Under the pieces are notes generated by a model. It was not told the origin of the DNA. It made no database searches and saw only the letters and a program-made list of their open reading frames with translations. Positions 42,331 through 54,462 of a stretch of DNA of 64,000 nt are shown here, in pieces (positions within the stretch are counted from its first letter, which is position 1; every line of letters begins with the position of its first letter). The DNA lies in NCBI GenBank assembly GCA_918807975.1, contig OU964932.1:9858001-9922000 (forward strand). The letters run 5' to 3'. Both the position numbers and the translations under genes were made by a program. This stretch comes from Aplidium turbinatum. Its lineage: Eukaryota; Chordata; Ascidiacea; Aplousobranchia; Polyclinidae.

Positions 42331-43750
42331 TAGCAGAAAGGTTGCAAGATCACAAGTTCACAGATCGCAAGTTTACAAGTATGGCCACAAAGGCCACAAG
42401 TTTTGTTTAACAAATTTAGTGATATTCTTTAATCCTAAGTAGAGCTGGTGTAAGGGACAGTTCAGTCGATTCACCAAAGCAGGGCTTGAAGTGATAAATC
42501 CCTATAAACAATAATCCAAATAAATAGTCGTAACAGTCATATAGCAAATAATTCAACTAGTGCATTTTATTCAAATATAATGCAAAATTTAGCCTACAAT
42601 TAGCAAATAGTCAAGAAATATTTAACATAGCCTTGCCCTTTCTCAATTAATGCTTAAGGATTAACATTGAACAGCTCGCTTTACAAAATGCAGTTAATAT
42701 AAACTCAAGAGAATTTCGTCTATACTTTCATGAGTAGCCTACCGGTAGGCTACATAAACGTTCACTACGCTGAACTATCATGCTGATGTAGCAAAACACA
42801 GAGAAGCCTTGTTATTTAAAGACAAAGAGAAGAAAATATAACTTCAAATAATATGCCTTGGTTAAAGCAAGCAAACGGATAACAATTGTTCAGTAATGTT
42901 GATATTGCAGCTTTCAAGATGCGGCGAAAGCTTCGAAGAAATTTTGCGCTACACAAATATGTAAAATCATAGACAGACAAATGCCATTTAGATGTTGAAT
43001 TAACGTTGGCCATGCTATGCTAACGTTTAAATGGATGATGAAGGGCGCCGGTTATTTCTCAGCTTCACTGGATGACATAAAATTGTTTTTTACAGAAGTA
43101 AAAGTTAAAATAGCGTTTCTGAAACAAGATACAACTTCTGGCGCCTTTTATTGAGTCATTCCTTCGTAGGCCCAGTTCTAGTCTAAAAACTGACAGCAAT
43201 CTATTATTTAAACTTGTTTTTTTGGAAAGAATAAAGGATTGCTAAAATGCAATTGTTTTTGTACATTGCGATGGACCACCAAAGAGGGATAGGCCATGAA
43301 TACAAATAAACAAGCTTTATGTCTGTAAAAGTAACGTAATGATTTACTAACACAAAGACGCGGTTGGCGTTTTAGAGGTTTTCTTAGAAACAACAAGCAT
43401 CGCTTGGTCGGCTGATACTTGACATGATATTCAAGGCGCTTATAAAATTAACAACTAATGAAAGACCAGAACTGCTACAAAACGCGGAAACTAGTTTATA
43501 TAGTTAAAAGTTCTCTTCAGACTTTCGTATGTTTGGTAATAGCCTAAATAATATGGACCTATTGGTCTGATGCAAACAAATAATAAAGCTACTTGTAATA
43601 CTAGTACATAGGCCTATTTTTTCCATGATTTTTTTTTTAAATAACCTACGCTGAAATCTTTTAATACTTCCATTGAATTGAGGCCTTGATAAGAGATTAG
43701 GATCTTTTTGTGTTTATCAAACTGTGCTAAATCACAGCTAATAGTTTGAC
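42331..43750. other. Long non-coding region
   Basis: TCACAAGTTCACAGATCGCAAG at 42350 is a short degenerate repeat of 'acaagt'. Minus-strand open frames at 42816-43013 and 43208-43396 have no recognisable domain. No delimited element. Confidence 0.35.
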
Positions 43751-44319
43751 CAGGGCCGCAGCAACAAAGAACGTGGCCCCCTCCGAACATAAGTTCGGGC
43801 CCCCTTCCAACGCAGAAACTGGAATGTGGTATTTACTTTACACAACATGCAGGGTTCATATTATATGTAGCCTACACACAGTAGGCTAAAGGACACAGTT
43901 CCGCTAATTAGCGAAGCTAACGCTTTGGTTAGCGGATTAGCATTTTCGCTAATACCGGTACAGTAGAATTCGCCTATAACGGCTTCGTTTATAACGTCAA
44001 TTCGTCGATTACGTCACATTTCGCTCGGCCCCGGCAGAATTCCTATCTTTTACGTACATTGTAGTTCGGCTACAACAGCATCGCCTATAACGTCAATTCG
44101 CATGTAACAGCACCCTTTATTGGTCCCCAGACGTCGTTTGTTCGTTTATAACGTCACTTTAAGCCATCACCTTCACCACGAACGGTCAGTCTTTTAATCC
44201 AGTTAGCGCTGCTGCTTGCAAAATGTCTTCCCTTTATTTTGCTACGTTGTTTGCAGCAGGGACTTTAATTAACTGAATTAACTTTTTTTCCACGTGAAAA
44301 ACTATCACGTGTAAAAAGC

Positions 44320-44500
44320 AGCTCTACAGCTGACTCCAGTAGAAGCCCTGAAGTCAATCAGACAACTAGACCGATACTTCCGAAGTCACGACGATAGCGA
44401 GCAAATCCTACATTTTTTAGCAAAAGCTGAACGCTATGTGGTAGAGAAATCCGTGTCAAAACCGAAACAGCTGAAGATCAATTCCTTTTTTGCTAATACA
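44320..44500 (+). pseudogene. Tigger transposase C-terminal remnant
   Basis: Open stretch of about 58 codons with the Tigger C-terminal pattern A...I..L..YF......E..L..L...E..V......KQ..I..FF. No DDE catalytic residues, CENPB-type or HTH domain is present in the element, so it is non-autonomous. Confidence 0.75.
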
Positions 44501-45104
44501 GTAGAATTCGCCTATAACGGCACCTCTAGGGGATTGCAAAAACTGACGTTATAGCCGAATTGACGTTATAGACGAACTACCGCAAACTATTCCAAAACTG
44601 TCTTTTGATTAAAGAAAGAGGTGTATAATCCAGTCAGGTTTACTGTGTACCACCAAACTGACAAAAGTCACGCAGAAAATACAGTAAACAAAGAAATTGT
44701 TTAAAAAAAAATAACCTACAGCGAAAGGTACAGGAAATTTGCGCAATACAGCTCGTGATAGTGTTTCACGCGGGAAAAAAGTTAATTCAGTTAATTAAAG
44801 TCCCTGCTGCGAACGACGTAGCAAAATAAAGGGAAGACATTTTGCAAGCAGCAGCGCTAACTGGATTAAAAGACTGACCATTCGTGGTGAGGGTGATGGC
44901 TTAAAGTGACGTTATAAACGAACAAAAGACGTCTGGGGACCAATAAAGGGTGCTGTTACATGCGAATTGACGTTATAGGCGATGCTGTTGTAGCCGAACT
45001 ACAATGTACGTAAAAGATAGGAATTCTGCCTGGACCGAGCGAAATGTGACGTAATAGGCGAATTGACGTTATAAACGAAGCCGTTATAGGCGAATCCTAC
45101 TGTA
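44501..45104 (-). mobile_element. Tigger/pogo element Y, inserted inverted inside X (604 bp)
   Basis: The left part of Y (44501-44760) is the inverse of X's right end (45125-45393). The right part (44765-45104) is the inverse of X's left end (43971-44315). Y is flanked by TA on both sides. It is a deletion derivative made only of the two terminal regions. Confidence 0.8.
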
Positions 45105-45529
45105 AACTTCTCTACTACCGGTACTGTATGTAACGAGCTGTAGCCTATTGCGCAAATTTCCTGTACCTTTCGCTGTAGGTAATTTTTTTTAAACAATTTC
45201 ATTGTTTACTGTATATTCTGCGTGACTTTTGTCAGTTTGGTGGTACACAGTAAACCTGACTGGATTATACACCTCTTTCTTTAATCAAAAGACAGTTTTG
45301 GAATAGTTTGCGGTAGTTCGTCTATAACGTCAATTCGGCTACAACGTCAGTTTTCGCAATCCCCCAGAGGTGCCGTTATAGGCGAATTCTACTGTATTTA
45401 GAAATTTTAGCGGACTCGTTATCGATAGTAAATTTATTGGAAATCCGCTGATTTCTTTGTTGAAAGCTAACTTTTACATTAGCTGCGCCCACAACTGTGT
45501 ATACATACGGTAGGTCTACAGTGACAGTG

Positions 45530-45935
45530 TGGACATATATTCCATAATTACGCAAAGCGCTTTTTTCGAGCCTTGTTTTGCGCAAATTGTAATGGGTCAT
45601 AGTCCGGGGATCTGGCAATATTGTTTTCGATGGTAATTGCAAGAGCAGAAAGCCTGTCATCTGTCATGGTTGAGCGCAGGATATTCTTGATCAGTTTCAT
45701 TCTGCTGAAGGTCCTTTCAACACTGGCGACAGTAACTGGTGTGGTCGGTCAGAAGAATTCTTTGCAAATGCAAAGATTCGGATATACTGTATCTCTTGAA
45801 AGCTGTTCTTGTACGTTAAAAAAATGCTTGTCGTGACAAGTCCTCTCTCTTTCTCGATGACATAAATAAAACAATTCAATTCCATTATTAGTTCGTTGGC
45901 ATCAATGTCTCCCATTCATCTTTTAAATGTTTTGC
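45530..45935 (-). pseudogene. hAT transposase dimerisation domain remnant
   Basis: The minus strand reads ANELIMELNCFIYVIEKERG, then in another frame TVASVERTFSRMKLIKNILR and STMTDDRLSALAITIENN, then NKARKKRFA before a stop. This is the classic hAT C-terminus (ERxFSxxKxIKxxLRSTMxxxRLxxLA). At least one frameshift breaks it. Confidence 0.75.
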
Positions 45936-45959
45936 AGTGATTGTTCAGTTCCATTGTCC

Positions 45960-46255
45960 TCCCTGTTAGCTCAGTGGTTATGTGCCCGCTCAAGACCATG
46001 CGGCCCAAGTTCGACTCTCGGGGTGTGCGCTTGAGCAACGCATTTCAGGACTGCTCTCCATTCAGCGGCACCTAGTGAATGGAATAATTTCCTGGCAACA
46101 ACACTTCAATAATCGGAAACTTCACTCTGTCAATCTCGGCAACCGGCTCTGCGTCAAGAGCCTGTACAAGTAGGCTATGCGAAACTACCAGGAATAACCA
46201 ATCAAGGCTTTATTGTCAGTCCGAGGATAAAGATTCAAAACCAACCAACCCAACC
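45960..46255 (+). repeat. tRNA-derived SINE, family B, best full-length copy
   Basis: The head CCCTGTTAGCTCAGTGG is followed by box B GTTCGACTCTCGGGGTGTGC. The body has GGCACCTAGTGAATGGAATA, TCTCGGCAACCGG and CAGGAATAACCAATC. The tail is AACCAACCAACCC. Both polymerase III boxes are recognisable. Confidence 0.85.
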
Positions 46256-46913
46256 ATTTTCTCTGAGACACTTCTTCAGGCCGCCAGCGTTGTACAGAAA
46301 TTCAAACAACTTGTAGGCTACCACTCCACGAGTTGGTCAAAGCGCGAAGAAACAGAAGACATGGCCTGATCAGAGAGAACAAGAAAAAATTTCGATTTGA
46401 ATTTTTCTTCAGCAGAAAGACGACTCGAATCATCAGCACATTCGTAATCCAAACATTCTCTTCCTACGTCGTACCGTGTTTTTTGAAAACACCTGCTCAA
46501 TACCAATAAGCTCTGCTATTTCGCGTGCATTTGTGACCACGTGGTTACTGGTTATATCCTGTATTTCGATAGTCTTTCAAAAACTTGGTCGGAGGGCAGT
46601 TGCTACGCCTCTGAGTTTGTTGCTCATAAAATTGGATTGTTTCATAAACACTAAAAAAAAAAACAATGTATCTAGTAGCCTACAACCTTATTCTGAACAT
46701 GTCTAGCCTACTTTTTATGCTGGCATAACCTAAATGTCTAGCGATTTAGACCAAACTGTCTTCAGCATAGGCTGCAGAAACGTCCTACCAAAATGAAACA
46801 TGTGTTTTTACCATTTCCACCAGAAACTGTATTCCTAGTGTGAATGGTAACAGGAAAGTAACATGCTCCATGTTCAGTTGGAATTTCGCCATATGGTGCG
46901 TGCAAGTGTTTGT
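46256..46913. other. Spacer
   Basis: No gene or delimited repeat. Confidence 0.3.
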
Positions 46914-47192
46914 TTATCTTTATCCTGCATTGCGGGAAAGCGGACTTGAGCGCTATGCATCGGTGTACGCCTTCCGACATACACCTGACCCACGCTGCAG
47001 CCGACGGCAATGTCTGTTTCCGGTTGTCTACTTTACTTATGACTTAAATTTGGTACTACCCATTACTCGAAATCGATCACTAGGTAGAGGCAATTATCGT
47101 AAAGTTTCTTGCCCAGAGAAACAACAGCAAGTGCGGGTGGCTGGAGTCGAACATGCAGGCTCTCGACTGCGAGCCCAACGCGCTAACCACTC
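46914..47192 (-). repeat. tRNA-derived SINE, family A
   Basis: Minus-strand copy, closely matching 12425-12723. The tRNA-like head ends in GTGGTTAGCGCGTTGGGCTC, with the first few bases lost at the 47192 side. Confidence 0.85.
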
Positions 47193-47385
47193 AAGTGAAT
47201 TCGTTCTCTTTCCTTCATATGGATCCCAAGGTCTGAAATGATCGTTTAATAGGCCTAATGATAATAATCTTAATAGTATTACACTACATTATTATCGTTA
47301 CATGGGTTCCGAAACGAAATGGGATGGCTTTTGATTCTCTATCCGAATTTGGTGTTCGATTTTATACGCAGTGAACTACCTGGAC

Positions 47386-47624
47386 CAGGGGTTCTTAACC
47401 AGAGGCGCACGCACCACCAAGGGGTGCGAGACCTGTGCCTCGGCGGTGTAGGGATGCTGAATTATCAAGGTTTGTTATAATATGACGAAGCAAAGTTGTT
47501 TCACCAGGTTTCTACAAAAATTTCGAAGGTGTCTATTACTTTTCAGCCAATCCTAGGAAGGGGTGCGAGAATTGATTGGTAATTTCAAGGTGGTGCCGAC
47601 AAGACAAAAGGTTCAGAACCGCTG
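47386..47624. mobile_element. hAT MITE, GGTTCTTAACC type
   Basis: CAGGGGTTCTTAACCAG and inverted CAGCGGTTCTGAACC, with AAGGGGTGCGAGA repeated inside at 47420 and 47556. A sister copy is at 47893-48078. No target-site duplication was seen. Confidence 0.6.
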
Positions 47625-47632
47625 TTGTAGAG

Positions 47633-47850
47633 GCATTTGACGCAAGACCGGTTACCAAGATTGACAAAGTGAAGTTTTCCTATTGTTGAAGTGTTGTTGC
47701 CTAGGAAGTATTTTATCCATTAGGTGCCGCTGAATGGAGAGCAGTCCTTAGAATGCGTAGCTCAAGTGCACACCCCAACAGTCAAACCAGCGCCGCTTGA
47801 TTTTGAAGCTTCTTCGTTCACCACGTCAAGAGCTAACCAACCGAAAGGAC
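47633..47850 (-). repeat. tRNA-derived SINE, family B
   Basis: Minus-strand copy adjoining the MITE: GTCAATCTTGGTAACCGG, GGCACCTAATGGAT and GGTTTGACTGTTGGGGTG are recognisable; the distal tail is missing. Confidence 0.75.
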
Positions 47851-47892
47851 TTTTAGGGCAGTGATTCAACTTTTAGCATTTCAGCCTTCAGG

Positions 47893-48078
47893 GCAGGGGT
47901 TCTTTATCAGGGGTACGAGACCTGTTACCATAGGGGGTGCGAAGACGCTAAATCACTAAAGTTAGTTTTGACAAACGTAAGAAGTAACTATTACTTTTGG
48001 GTGAATCTAGGAGGGGATGCAACAACTGGCTGGTGGATTTAAGGTGATGCCAACAAGGTAAAATGTTAAGAACCACTG
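47893..48078. mobile_element. hAT MITE, sister of 47386 (186 bp)
   Basis: CAGGGGTTCTTTATCAGGGG and inverted CAGTGGTTCTTAACATTTT. The internal GACCTGT and GGTGCGA words are shared with the copy at 47386. Confidence 0.6.
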
Positions 48079-48525
48079 ATCTAGGCTATGCTTGCGTCTT
48101 AAATGTTACAACTACTGTTGTAGGCTACAGATTGCTGACGATGTGCTTGAAATGAAGTGACACGCAATCTTCAATTTATCTACATGAAAAAATCACAACT
48201 ACAGCACACTTGAAGCAACTATTAAATAAACTACGTTGTTGGAGAAAGGGTAGTTTTAAACGATGGAGGCCTGGTGCAGATTAAGTAGCCTAATTGGTTT
48301 GAATTCCACAAGTGAAAATCCTTATCAAACCAATCAAACAGTTTAGATCACCACGTGCAGCCTAGTTATGATATAATAAGACCACCAGTAAATCTTAAGT
48401 TTTAGATTGCAGCCAACCCAATATACATCAATTTTTCATGATTTTTTGTAGGCCATTTGTTGAGCAGTGTTAAGTTCTTCATAGAAAAGTCATATTTTGA
48501 TTTAAGTTGATTTATGAAAGTTGAT
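48079..48525. other. 3' flank of WRNIP1
   Basis: Non-coding; should include the WRNIP1 3' UTR on the minus strand. The stop codon is within AAATAAATCAA. Confidence 0.4.
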
Positions 48526-51500
48526 TTATTTGAAGAAATCAGTCATCTTCAATTCATCGGGCAAATATGTTTGTTTATCTTCTGCATCCGTTTTGTACTT
48601 GTAACCTTTTCCATAGCCCAAATTCTTTTGCAATTGTGTTGAAGCAACACGGAGATGTAAGGGAACCTAAGAACACAAAACAATTAACCTAATATTCCCA
48701 AAATAACAGCGCAAGATTGGCTTTGCTGCAGAGTTGCCAAAGCAAACATTTTTAAACTTAAACGCTGGAGTCATGAACTTGTAAGATTGAATCAGTAGAT
48801 TTCAAATTGACAGGAAATCATCAAAGCAGAACTTACAAAATGAGAAAACGAAAACCTCAAACTTATAAACAAAGTAGGCTACTTTGATAATCAAAATTGC
48901 TATAAAACAACTGGAGTTTGTGGACTTGCTTGTAATGGAAAGAAAAAATTGAACATTTATTTTCGAGTATTTCAACGAAGTCAAAAAGATTTGACATAAA
49001 ATTAAAACACCAGCAAGCCACTTTTTGTCGTATCCGGTGGTTGAAGATTTATATTAAGTGGACAGGAAGGCAAAGAAGCCAACCCTCGTAGATCGCTTTT
49101 GCAACAGGCATTTAATAGAAGATAGCTCAGATAAAAAAGCCAATTCAGAAAAAAAATCATCTTTGAGGTGGCAACCTTTTTGAATCAGGCTATGTGGGAT
49201 TCGGATCCCTGGTTTAAGACAATCAATTGATGTTTTTTTAGATGAAGGCTTGTAATAACCAATCTCCATTGAAAGGAGCATTCAATAGTAGGCTATGCAG
49301 AAACGACAAACGACCAAACTACGAAAAACAAACATTTCTGGAGAAGATAAAAAAAAAACAGACAATACGTAACAGTAAAACACAAACCACGTGGTACTCC
49401 AGGCAAAGTTGTCACATCACTTAATAGTGGAAGTCAACAAAAAAGCAAACTTTGGTAAATGGGCGCCATAAGATGCTTCGTACTTACCCCTGGCATTGGG
49501 CCTTCATGTTCCTGAATGCACTTCTTTGCTTTGTCTAGTGCAAGATACGCCTCAGCAGACTTAGAAGCACGAGCAAGATAAATAACGCACTGGGCAAGAG
49601 ACACCTGTAAGTATGAATTATATCTGTTCAATATTTTAAAATATTCGAACAAAAACAAAATGCACCAAGTGTAGTCAGACCATCATAACGATATATATCA
49701 AGTCACCTAACCCAGACAAGAAAATCCATTATTTTTACATTGATTCAACGTCTGCAGACGATGAATCATCAATGTTAAAATGAAAGATTTTGACCGTCTG
49801 GAAAACGATTTAATGACGGTTTCAATTTGACGTAAAATGATGTTAGTGCAGGGTTGATCGGTTTAAACCGCCTGGTTAAAACCTGGTTTAAGCCGGGCAG
49901 TTTTGACCACCTATTACAGTCAGGGCCGGATTTAGACCATGAGAGGCCCTAGGCTATTCCATTTGTGAGGCCCCTCCCAATTTTTGAGCTCAGAATTTCT
50001 CTCTAAACAACATCACATGTCATTGCTTAATGTTAAAATATGAGTGCATTAAACTCTTCGTTCTTTTCATTTTCCATATTCATGGGTGCAGATTTTTATT
50101 TAAAGGAATAAACATTTAGTTAAGGCAGTTTTGCTTTTAATTTTAATTTCTTTGATCAAACAACCGTTACAATGATTGTAAAGTTTATTTACGAGGACGT
50201 ATGAAATAGTTACAGCCATCAAAATAGAGTAAGACTACGCTACCAAATTTTTTTTCTAGCTTTCGTCAAAGCAAAATCATGCAAAAGTTCATCAAAATTT
50301 ACCTGTTTAAGTTTGTCACTCTCAATACACAGAATGCTCAGTGCGGACAACCTTTCTTGAGACATTGTCGATCTCAGTTTATTTTTGATGCTTTTGAGCC
50401 TTGAGAAAGATTTTGCAGAGAAGACTACGGTACTTTAACCTATGCTTTAACATAGAAGCTTCCAGCAGAATGCGCGTAATAATTGCCTTTATTATGATGC
50501 AAACGACGTAATAATGACTGTTTACAACGTTGAAACCAGTTGTGTATAGAATTTTCTACTCTGAAAAGCTTGATATAATCAGAGATTTACGTATACGCCG
50601 CAAATTCTACGCCCCATACTTGCGGCGTAGACTTTTTGTTTACGCTAACGCATGCAGCCACGTTTTTTGGATAGTTAGCGCTTGAGGCTACGCCGTAAAG
50701 TTTTCGCGTTTTTTTAGTGCATGGCGTCAACGCATACTTTTTAATGTATTTTTTTCGCTACAACACGCCAATACCTCCAGCGCTGCAGTTGAAAGAATAT
50801 TTTTAATGGGCAAAGACATATTGGAACCAAAACACAGCAAAATGTCAGATGAACACTTTCAGATGCTTGTGTTTCTTCGTGGAAATTCAAAATAAAACTT
50901 GTTTGTTTCGAGTGGTTTATACCGTGTGAATGTTTGGCACCTAGCAAACAAAATTAGTTTACGCTAGTGTATGTGCTGGGCCAACTTTTTTTTACAAGTT
51001 ACGCTGACGCATACTGCGTATGGTTTTTCGAACGTTTGCGTTTACGCTGACGGCGTCAATATTTTTTGTATGCGCGTACATCACTGGATATAATTATATA
51101 TACTTTATAGTTAGGGTTTAAACTTGTCAAGTTTTTAAAAGAATTACAAACTTCGAAACCGAATTTCGAGGCCCCTGGACGTTGAGGCCCTAGGCTTCAG
51201 CCTGCCTAGCCTATTGGTAAATCCGGCCCTGATTACAGTCAAAACCCCTTCAGTGTATGAATCAAGTTGCTTTCCAATTGAATTAAAAATATTACCCTCC
51301 ATGTTTAGTAATGATGTTCAACTAACATATATTTTGTTTTGATCAACAATAACCTAAATGCTGGATTTGGACTAAAAAATATTCAATTTCTCTGTTTACT
51401 TTTGATATTTCAATTAGTTAGTTACAATATTTTAATTATTAAGAAAATTCAAATTCTAAAAATAAGTTTCTGATGAACCAAAAAATGCTTGGTAGAACGA

Positions 51501-54440
51501 TGAACAATTTGCACAGCCAACTGAAGTACAAGGATTTATTCAAACATTTTTTTTTTTAAATGAAAACATTTGCCATTAAATTTTGCCTGACAGGTCAGTA
51601 TTGGCAGCCATTAATGAAAGTTCAGGCGGCCATGGCCGCCAGCTATTTCGAGGCCTGCATATCAAAATGGTCACAACTGCTTTTATATTTCCTAAATAGC
51701 CCATAGCCCAGGTAGCCGACCATTCACTACATAAAAATATTTTTCTGGGTTTAGACCAGTTTTGACCGGTTTAAACCTAGTTTTCACCGGTTAAAACCAG
51801 GATTAAACCGCTTAGTGGTCAAAACCAGTTTGGACCACTTAGAGATCAACCCTGTGTTAGTGACAAAAGTGTATGAAAGTAAAGCTGTAACTTTCGAGCT
51901 TCCCGGGCAGGATAATTTTCATTGGTTGCATACTTACATCACATTCAGGCATTCCAACGTACATGCAGGCATGGTAACAAGACACAGCTTGAGTCAAAGC
52001 ATTTGGATCTGCAAGTCCTAAAGTATCAAAACATTGAAAGCAAAGTTGAAAGCACACACAAATATTTTTACTTGATAAGCCTGTAACATGTAACCCTACA
52101 AGCCTAACTAAAAGTCTAAACTTTCAACAAAAAAATAGTATTTTTACCAACCACAGAACACTTTTAAGAAATTCTGCACATTTTATCCACGCAAACTTTA
52201 TTCAGTCCAGAGTTCGCAAGCATTGCAAATGCATTTCTTTCAGAAACATACTTAATTATTAAAGTGGTTCAACTCTCGACCACACCAACCACAGATCAAA
52301 ACAATTTCGCACTAAAAAGTTCTACAATATGCATTTTGAGAGCTCTGAAAACTGTACAATACATGATGAACACTTGAACAGGAAAGCTTTACAGCTATTC
52401 ACCTATATCTTCACTTGCTATACGAATTAGCCTCCGTGCAATAGATCGAGGATCTTCTCCTCCAAGAATCATTCGAGTCAACCAATACAAAGCTGCATTG
52501 TCATCACTACCTCGAATAGATTTTTGCAAAGCAGAAAGAATCTCATAATGTTGATCACCTGTACCATAAATCAACTGTAAATCTACCACTATTGACTAAA
52601 TTTGTGTACCAAACTCGTAGTACCAAGTGTTTTTTCTACTTGATAACTAAACATTAAACAATCAATCACTGGTTTATTTTTTTCGTAAGATATATCACAA
52701 TAATGAACTGGTACTTTACATAGTGAAATGAGAGGGGAGGCGAAAGACCTTCCACTGGATCACCAAGTCAGCTTCCACCTCATAATGGGTGGAAGCAAAC
52801 GTGAAACATGGCAGGTAGGAATTGCGAAACTGAAAGTGCAAAATTTGAAGTACACGTCATTCTCTTTACTGTTCATTGACCAGTTATTAATTTTATAAAT
52901 ATACAGTTCAAGAAACGAATTTCAGTTTGAAAAGTTTTGTTTTGCTGGAAAGTGTCTTTGTTTTGCATATGTTTGCATAGAATTAAATTTCTTACTGCTT
53001 TTCTTTTCAGTCTTCCACACGATAAAATGTCACTTTAATTCAAAATACAACAATAAGATTATTCCATTTGACAAGAAAACAACATTGCATCAACAATGTC
53101 ATTATCAACACAAATTCTTATTTTATTGTTTGTCTTAGTTGAACAACTATGGAATCAATGAGTGTAGGCTATCATACATTTGACAATTTTAAAACCACAA
53201 ACTCTAAAAAACTTAAAATGTACCAGTACTATATATAGGGTACCAACTGTGTTTTAAAGTGTATTTACACAACTACAAACTTTGAATAATTATATATCAT
53301 ACCTGTTTTATCATAGAGAAGATGAGTGCGTTGTAAACTTTGCTTGACTATCTCCACAGATATAAACCTTTCTGAGGCGTTTCTGCACTGAACTGATTGT
53401 ACTGCCAGTTGCAAACCATTCAATGCAATCCGTGCATCTCCGTCACAGAAGTTAGACAGCATTTTTAGTGCAGAATTTTCAATCTTTAATTTGTCGTCAT
53501 ACCTAGTTGTTTCATTTGAAGTGCATTGTGAATCTTGTTTGTCTTCGACTAAAATGGAGTTCGGAATAAAAGAATTTATTGCTCGAGATAAAATAGTCAT
53601 TATATGAACAACTTCTAATTTCTTGAGCACAATCACACGGCACCTACTTAATAATGCAGAATTTAGAGCAAATGACGGGTTTTCTGTTGTTGCGCCAATC
53701 AAAGTAATTGTGCCATTTTCAACATAAGGAAGAAAAGTATCTTGTTGAAGCTTATTAAATCTGTGTATTTCATCAATAAATAAAATAGTCTTCCGACCAA
53801 ATAAACGCTGTTCATTTACTGCAACTTTTATGCTTGCTTGTACATCAGCTTTACCAGCATTGGTAGCAGATAACTTTACAAAACGAGTTGTTACATTTTT
53901 ACTACCTTCTTTTTTACACTTTTTTGAAATGATATGAGCTAGTGTTGTCTTTCCACAACCTGGTGGACCCCAAAGAATCATTGATGGAACTTTATTGTTG
54001 CAAAGCAGCTTCTTCAATGAAGATCCTTCTCCTACTATTTCCACTTGCCCAACAAAATCATCCAACGTGCATGGTCTTGCTATTTCAGCTAGAGGTTTAT
54101 CAAAAATCTTTCTTGTTTCAGCACCAGCAAGATTTTCCTTCATTAAAGTAATGTCATTATTCTTATCTGCTGGCACCAAGTTTTCAACATTACCAGATTT
54201 TTCACAAAGACTTTTTGAAAATGAGCAAGAAGAATGATGTTTAACAGTTGCCTTACTCCATGGTGATGCCTGTTTTAAAGAGTATGTACCATCTTGTACA
54301 GACAAACGCTTTCGTTTAAAGGATGACTGCTCAGGTTTATTGCATGCTGATTTTATGCCACAAGTTTGAACATGGTTTTCAATGTTCATGGAAGAAAAAT
54401 TCTTGAAACATAGAGGACAAGCTACTGCGGAATGTTGCAT
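48526..54440 (-). CDS. WRNIP1: WRNIP1, AAA+ ATPase with UBZ4 zinc finger, complete, five exons
   Basis: The minus-strand exons 54440-53303, 52558-52403, 52017-51938, 49604-49488 and 48666-48526 join with GT/AG sites in matching phases and give 543 residues. Residues 8-27 (CPLCFKNF...H...C) form a UBZ4 ubiquitin-binding finger with C8, C11, H23, C27. The AAA+ core has Walker A GPPGCGKT (158-165), Walker B FIDEIHRF (221-228), sensor 1 GATTEN (249-254) and SRCR with the arginine finger. The C-terminal exons carry [34 protein letters not shown] and [11 protein letters not shown], hallmarks of the MgsA/Mgs1/WRNIP1 family that acts at stalled replication forks. It follows a UQCC3-like gene by 17 nt. 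A TTTTTAG acceptor five bases before the start suggests trans-spliced expression. Intron 3 holds three nested hAT elements. Confidence 0.96.
50255..50430 (-). pseudogene. hAT transposase dimerisation-domain remnant
   Basis: A continuous minus-strand frame reads [20 protein letters not shown], then [14 protein letters not shown] and [18 protein letters not shown]. This is the C-terminal ~60 residues of a hAT transposase. No catalytic core remains in the element. Continuity of this segment suggests a fairly recent loss of function. Confidence 0.8.
50580..51086. mobile_element. Innermost hAT of the triple nest (507 bp)
   Basis: CAGAGATTTACGTATACG and inverted CAGTGATGTACGCGCATAC are flanked by a perfect 8-bp target-site duplication GATATAAT (50572-50579, 51087-51094). 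TACGCTAACGCAT and ACGCTGACGCATAC words repeat inside. No coding capacity. Confidence 0.88.
52668..52800 (+). repeat. Interspersed repeat, copy 2, in WRNIP1 intron 1
   Basis: Matches 37917-38040: GTGAAATGAGAG, GGCGAAAGACCTT, GGATCACCAAG and TTCCACCT in order, after a T-rich start. Confidence 0.6.
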
Positions 54441-54445
54441 TGTTG

Positions 54446-54462
54446 CTAAAAATTACTTTATT
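54446..54462 (-). promoter_or_regulatory. Intercistronic junction: poly(A) signal over stop codon, then splice acceptor
   Basis: Reading the minus strand, AATAAA (54462-54457) overlaps the TAA stop of the upstream gene. Then GTAATTTTTAG ends at 54446, a canonical-looking acceptor with a five-T tract, and CAACA precedes the WRNIP1 ATG. This is what a spliced-leader operon junction with essentially no intercistronic spacer looks like. Confidence 0.65.

Larger units (their letters stand above)
43971..45393 (+). mobile_element. Tigger/pogo element X, split by a second copy
   Basis: The left end CAGTAGAATTCGCCTATAAC and right end, its inverse, are flanked by TA on both sides. At 44320-44495 the plus strand encodes EALKSIRQLDRYFRSHDD, then ILHFLAKAERYVV and KPKQLKINSFF, the C-terminus of a Tigger-type DDE transposase. 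The remainder of the transposase is deleted. Copy Y (44501-45104) interrupts X after the transposase tail. Confidence 0.8.
43751..45960 (-). mobile_element. hAT element remnant hosting the Tigger pair
   Basis: CAGGGCCGCAGCAACAAAG at 43751 is a hAT-type terminus followed by GGCCCCC. The minus strand at about 45930-45530 holds the transposase end. The Tigger composite (43971-45393) is inserted between. The right terminus was not found; SINE family B starts at 45960. Confidence 0.5.
49921..51231 (-). mobile_element. Middle hAT of the triple nest (1311 bp)
   Basis: CAGGGCCGGATTTAGACC and inverted CAGGGCCGGATTTACC, with AGGCCCTAGGCT subterminal on both sides. The flanks are a perfect 8-bp target-site duplication ATTACAGT (49913-49920, 51232-51239). 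The minus strand encodes a hAT transposase end at 50255-50430. Confidence 0.9.
49849..51854. mobile_element. Outer hAT of a triple nest in WRNIP1 intron 3 (2006 bp)
   Basis: CAGGGTTGATCGGTTTAAACC on the left faces an inverted CAGGGTTGATCTCTAAGTGG on the right. The flanks are a perfect 8-bp target-site duplication TGTTAGTG (49841-49848, 51855-51862). GGTTTAAACC and AAAACCAGG/CCTGGTTTA words fill both ends. Without the inner element it would be only about 690 bp. Confidence 0.85.
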
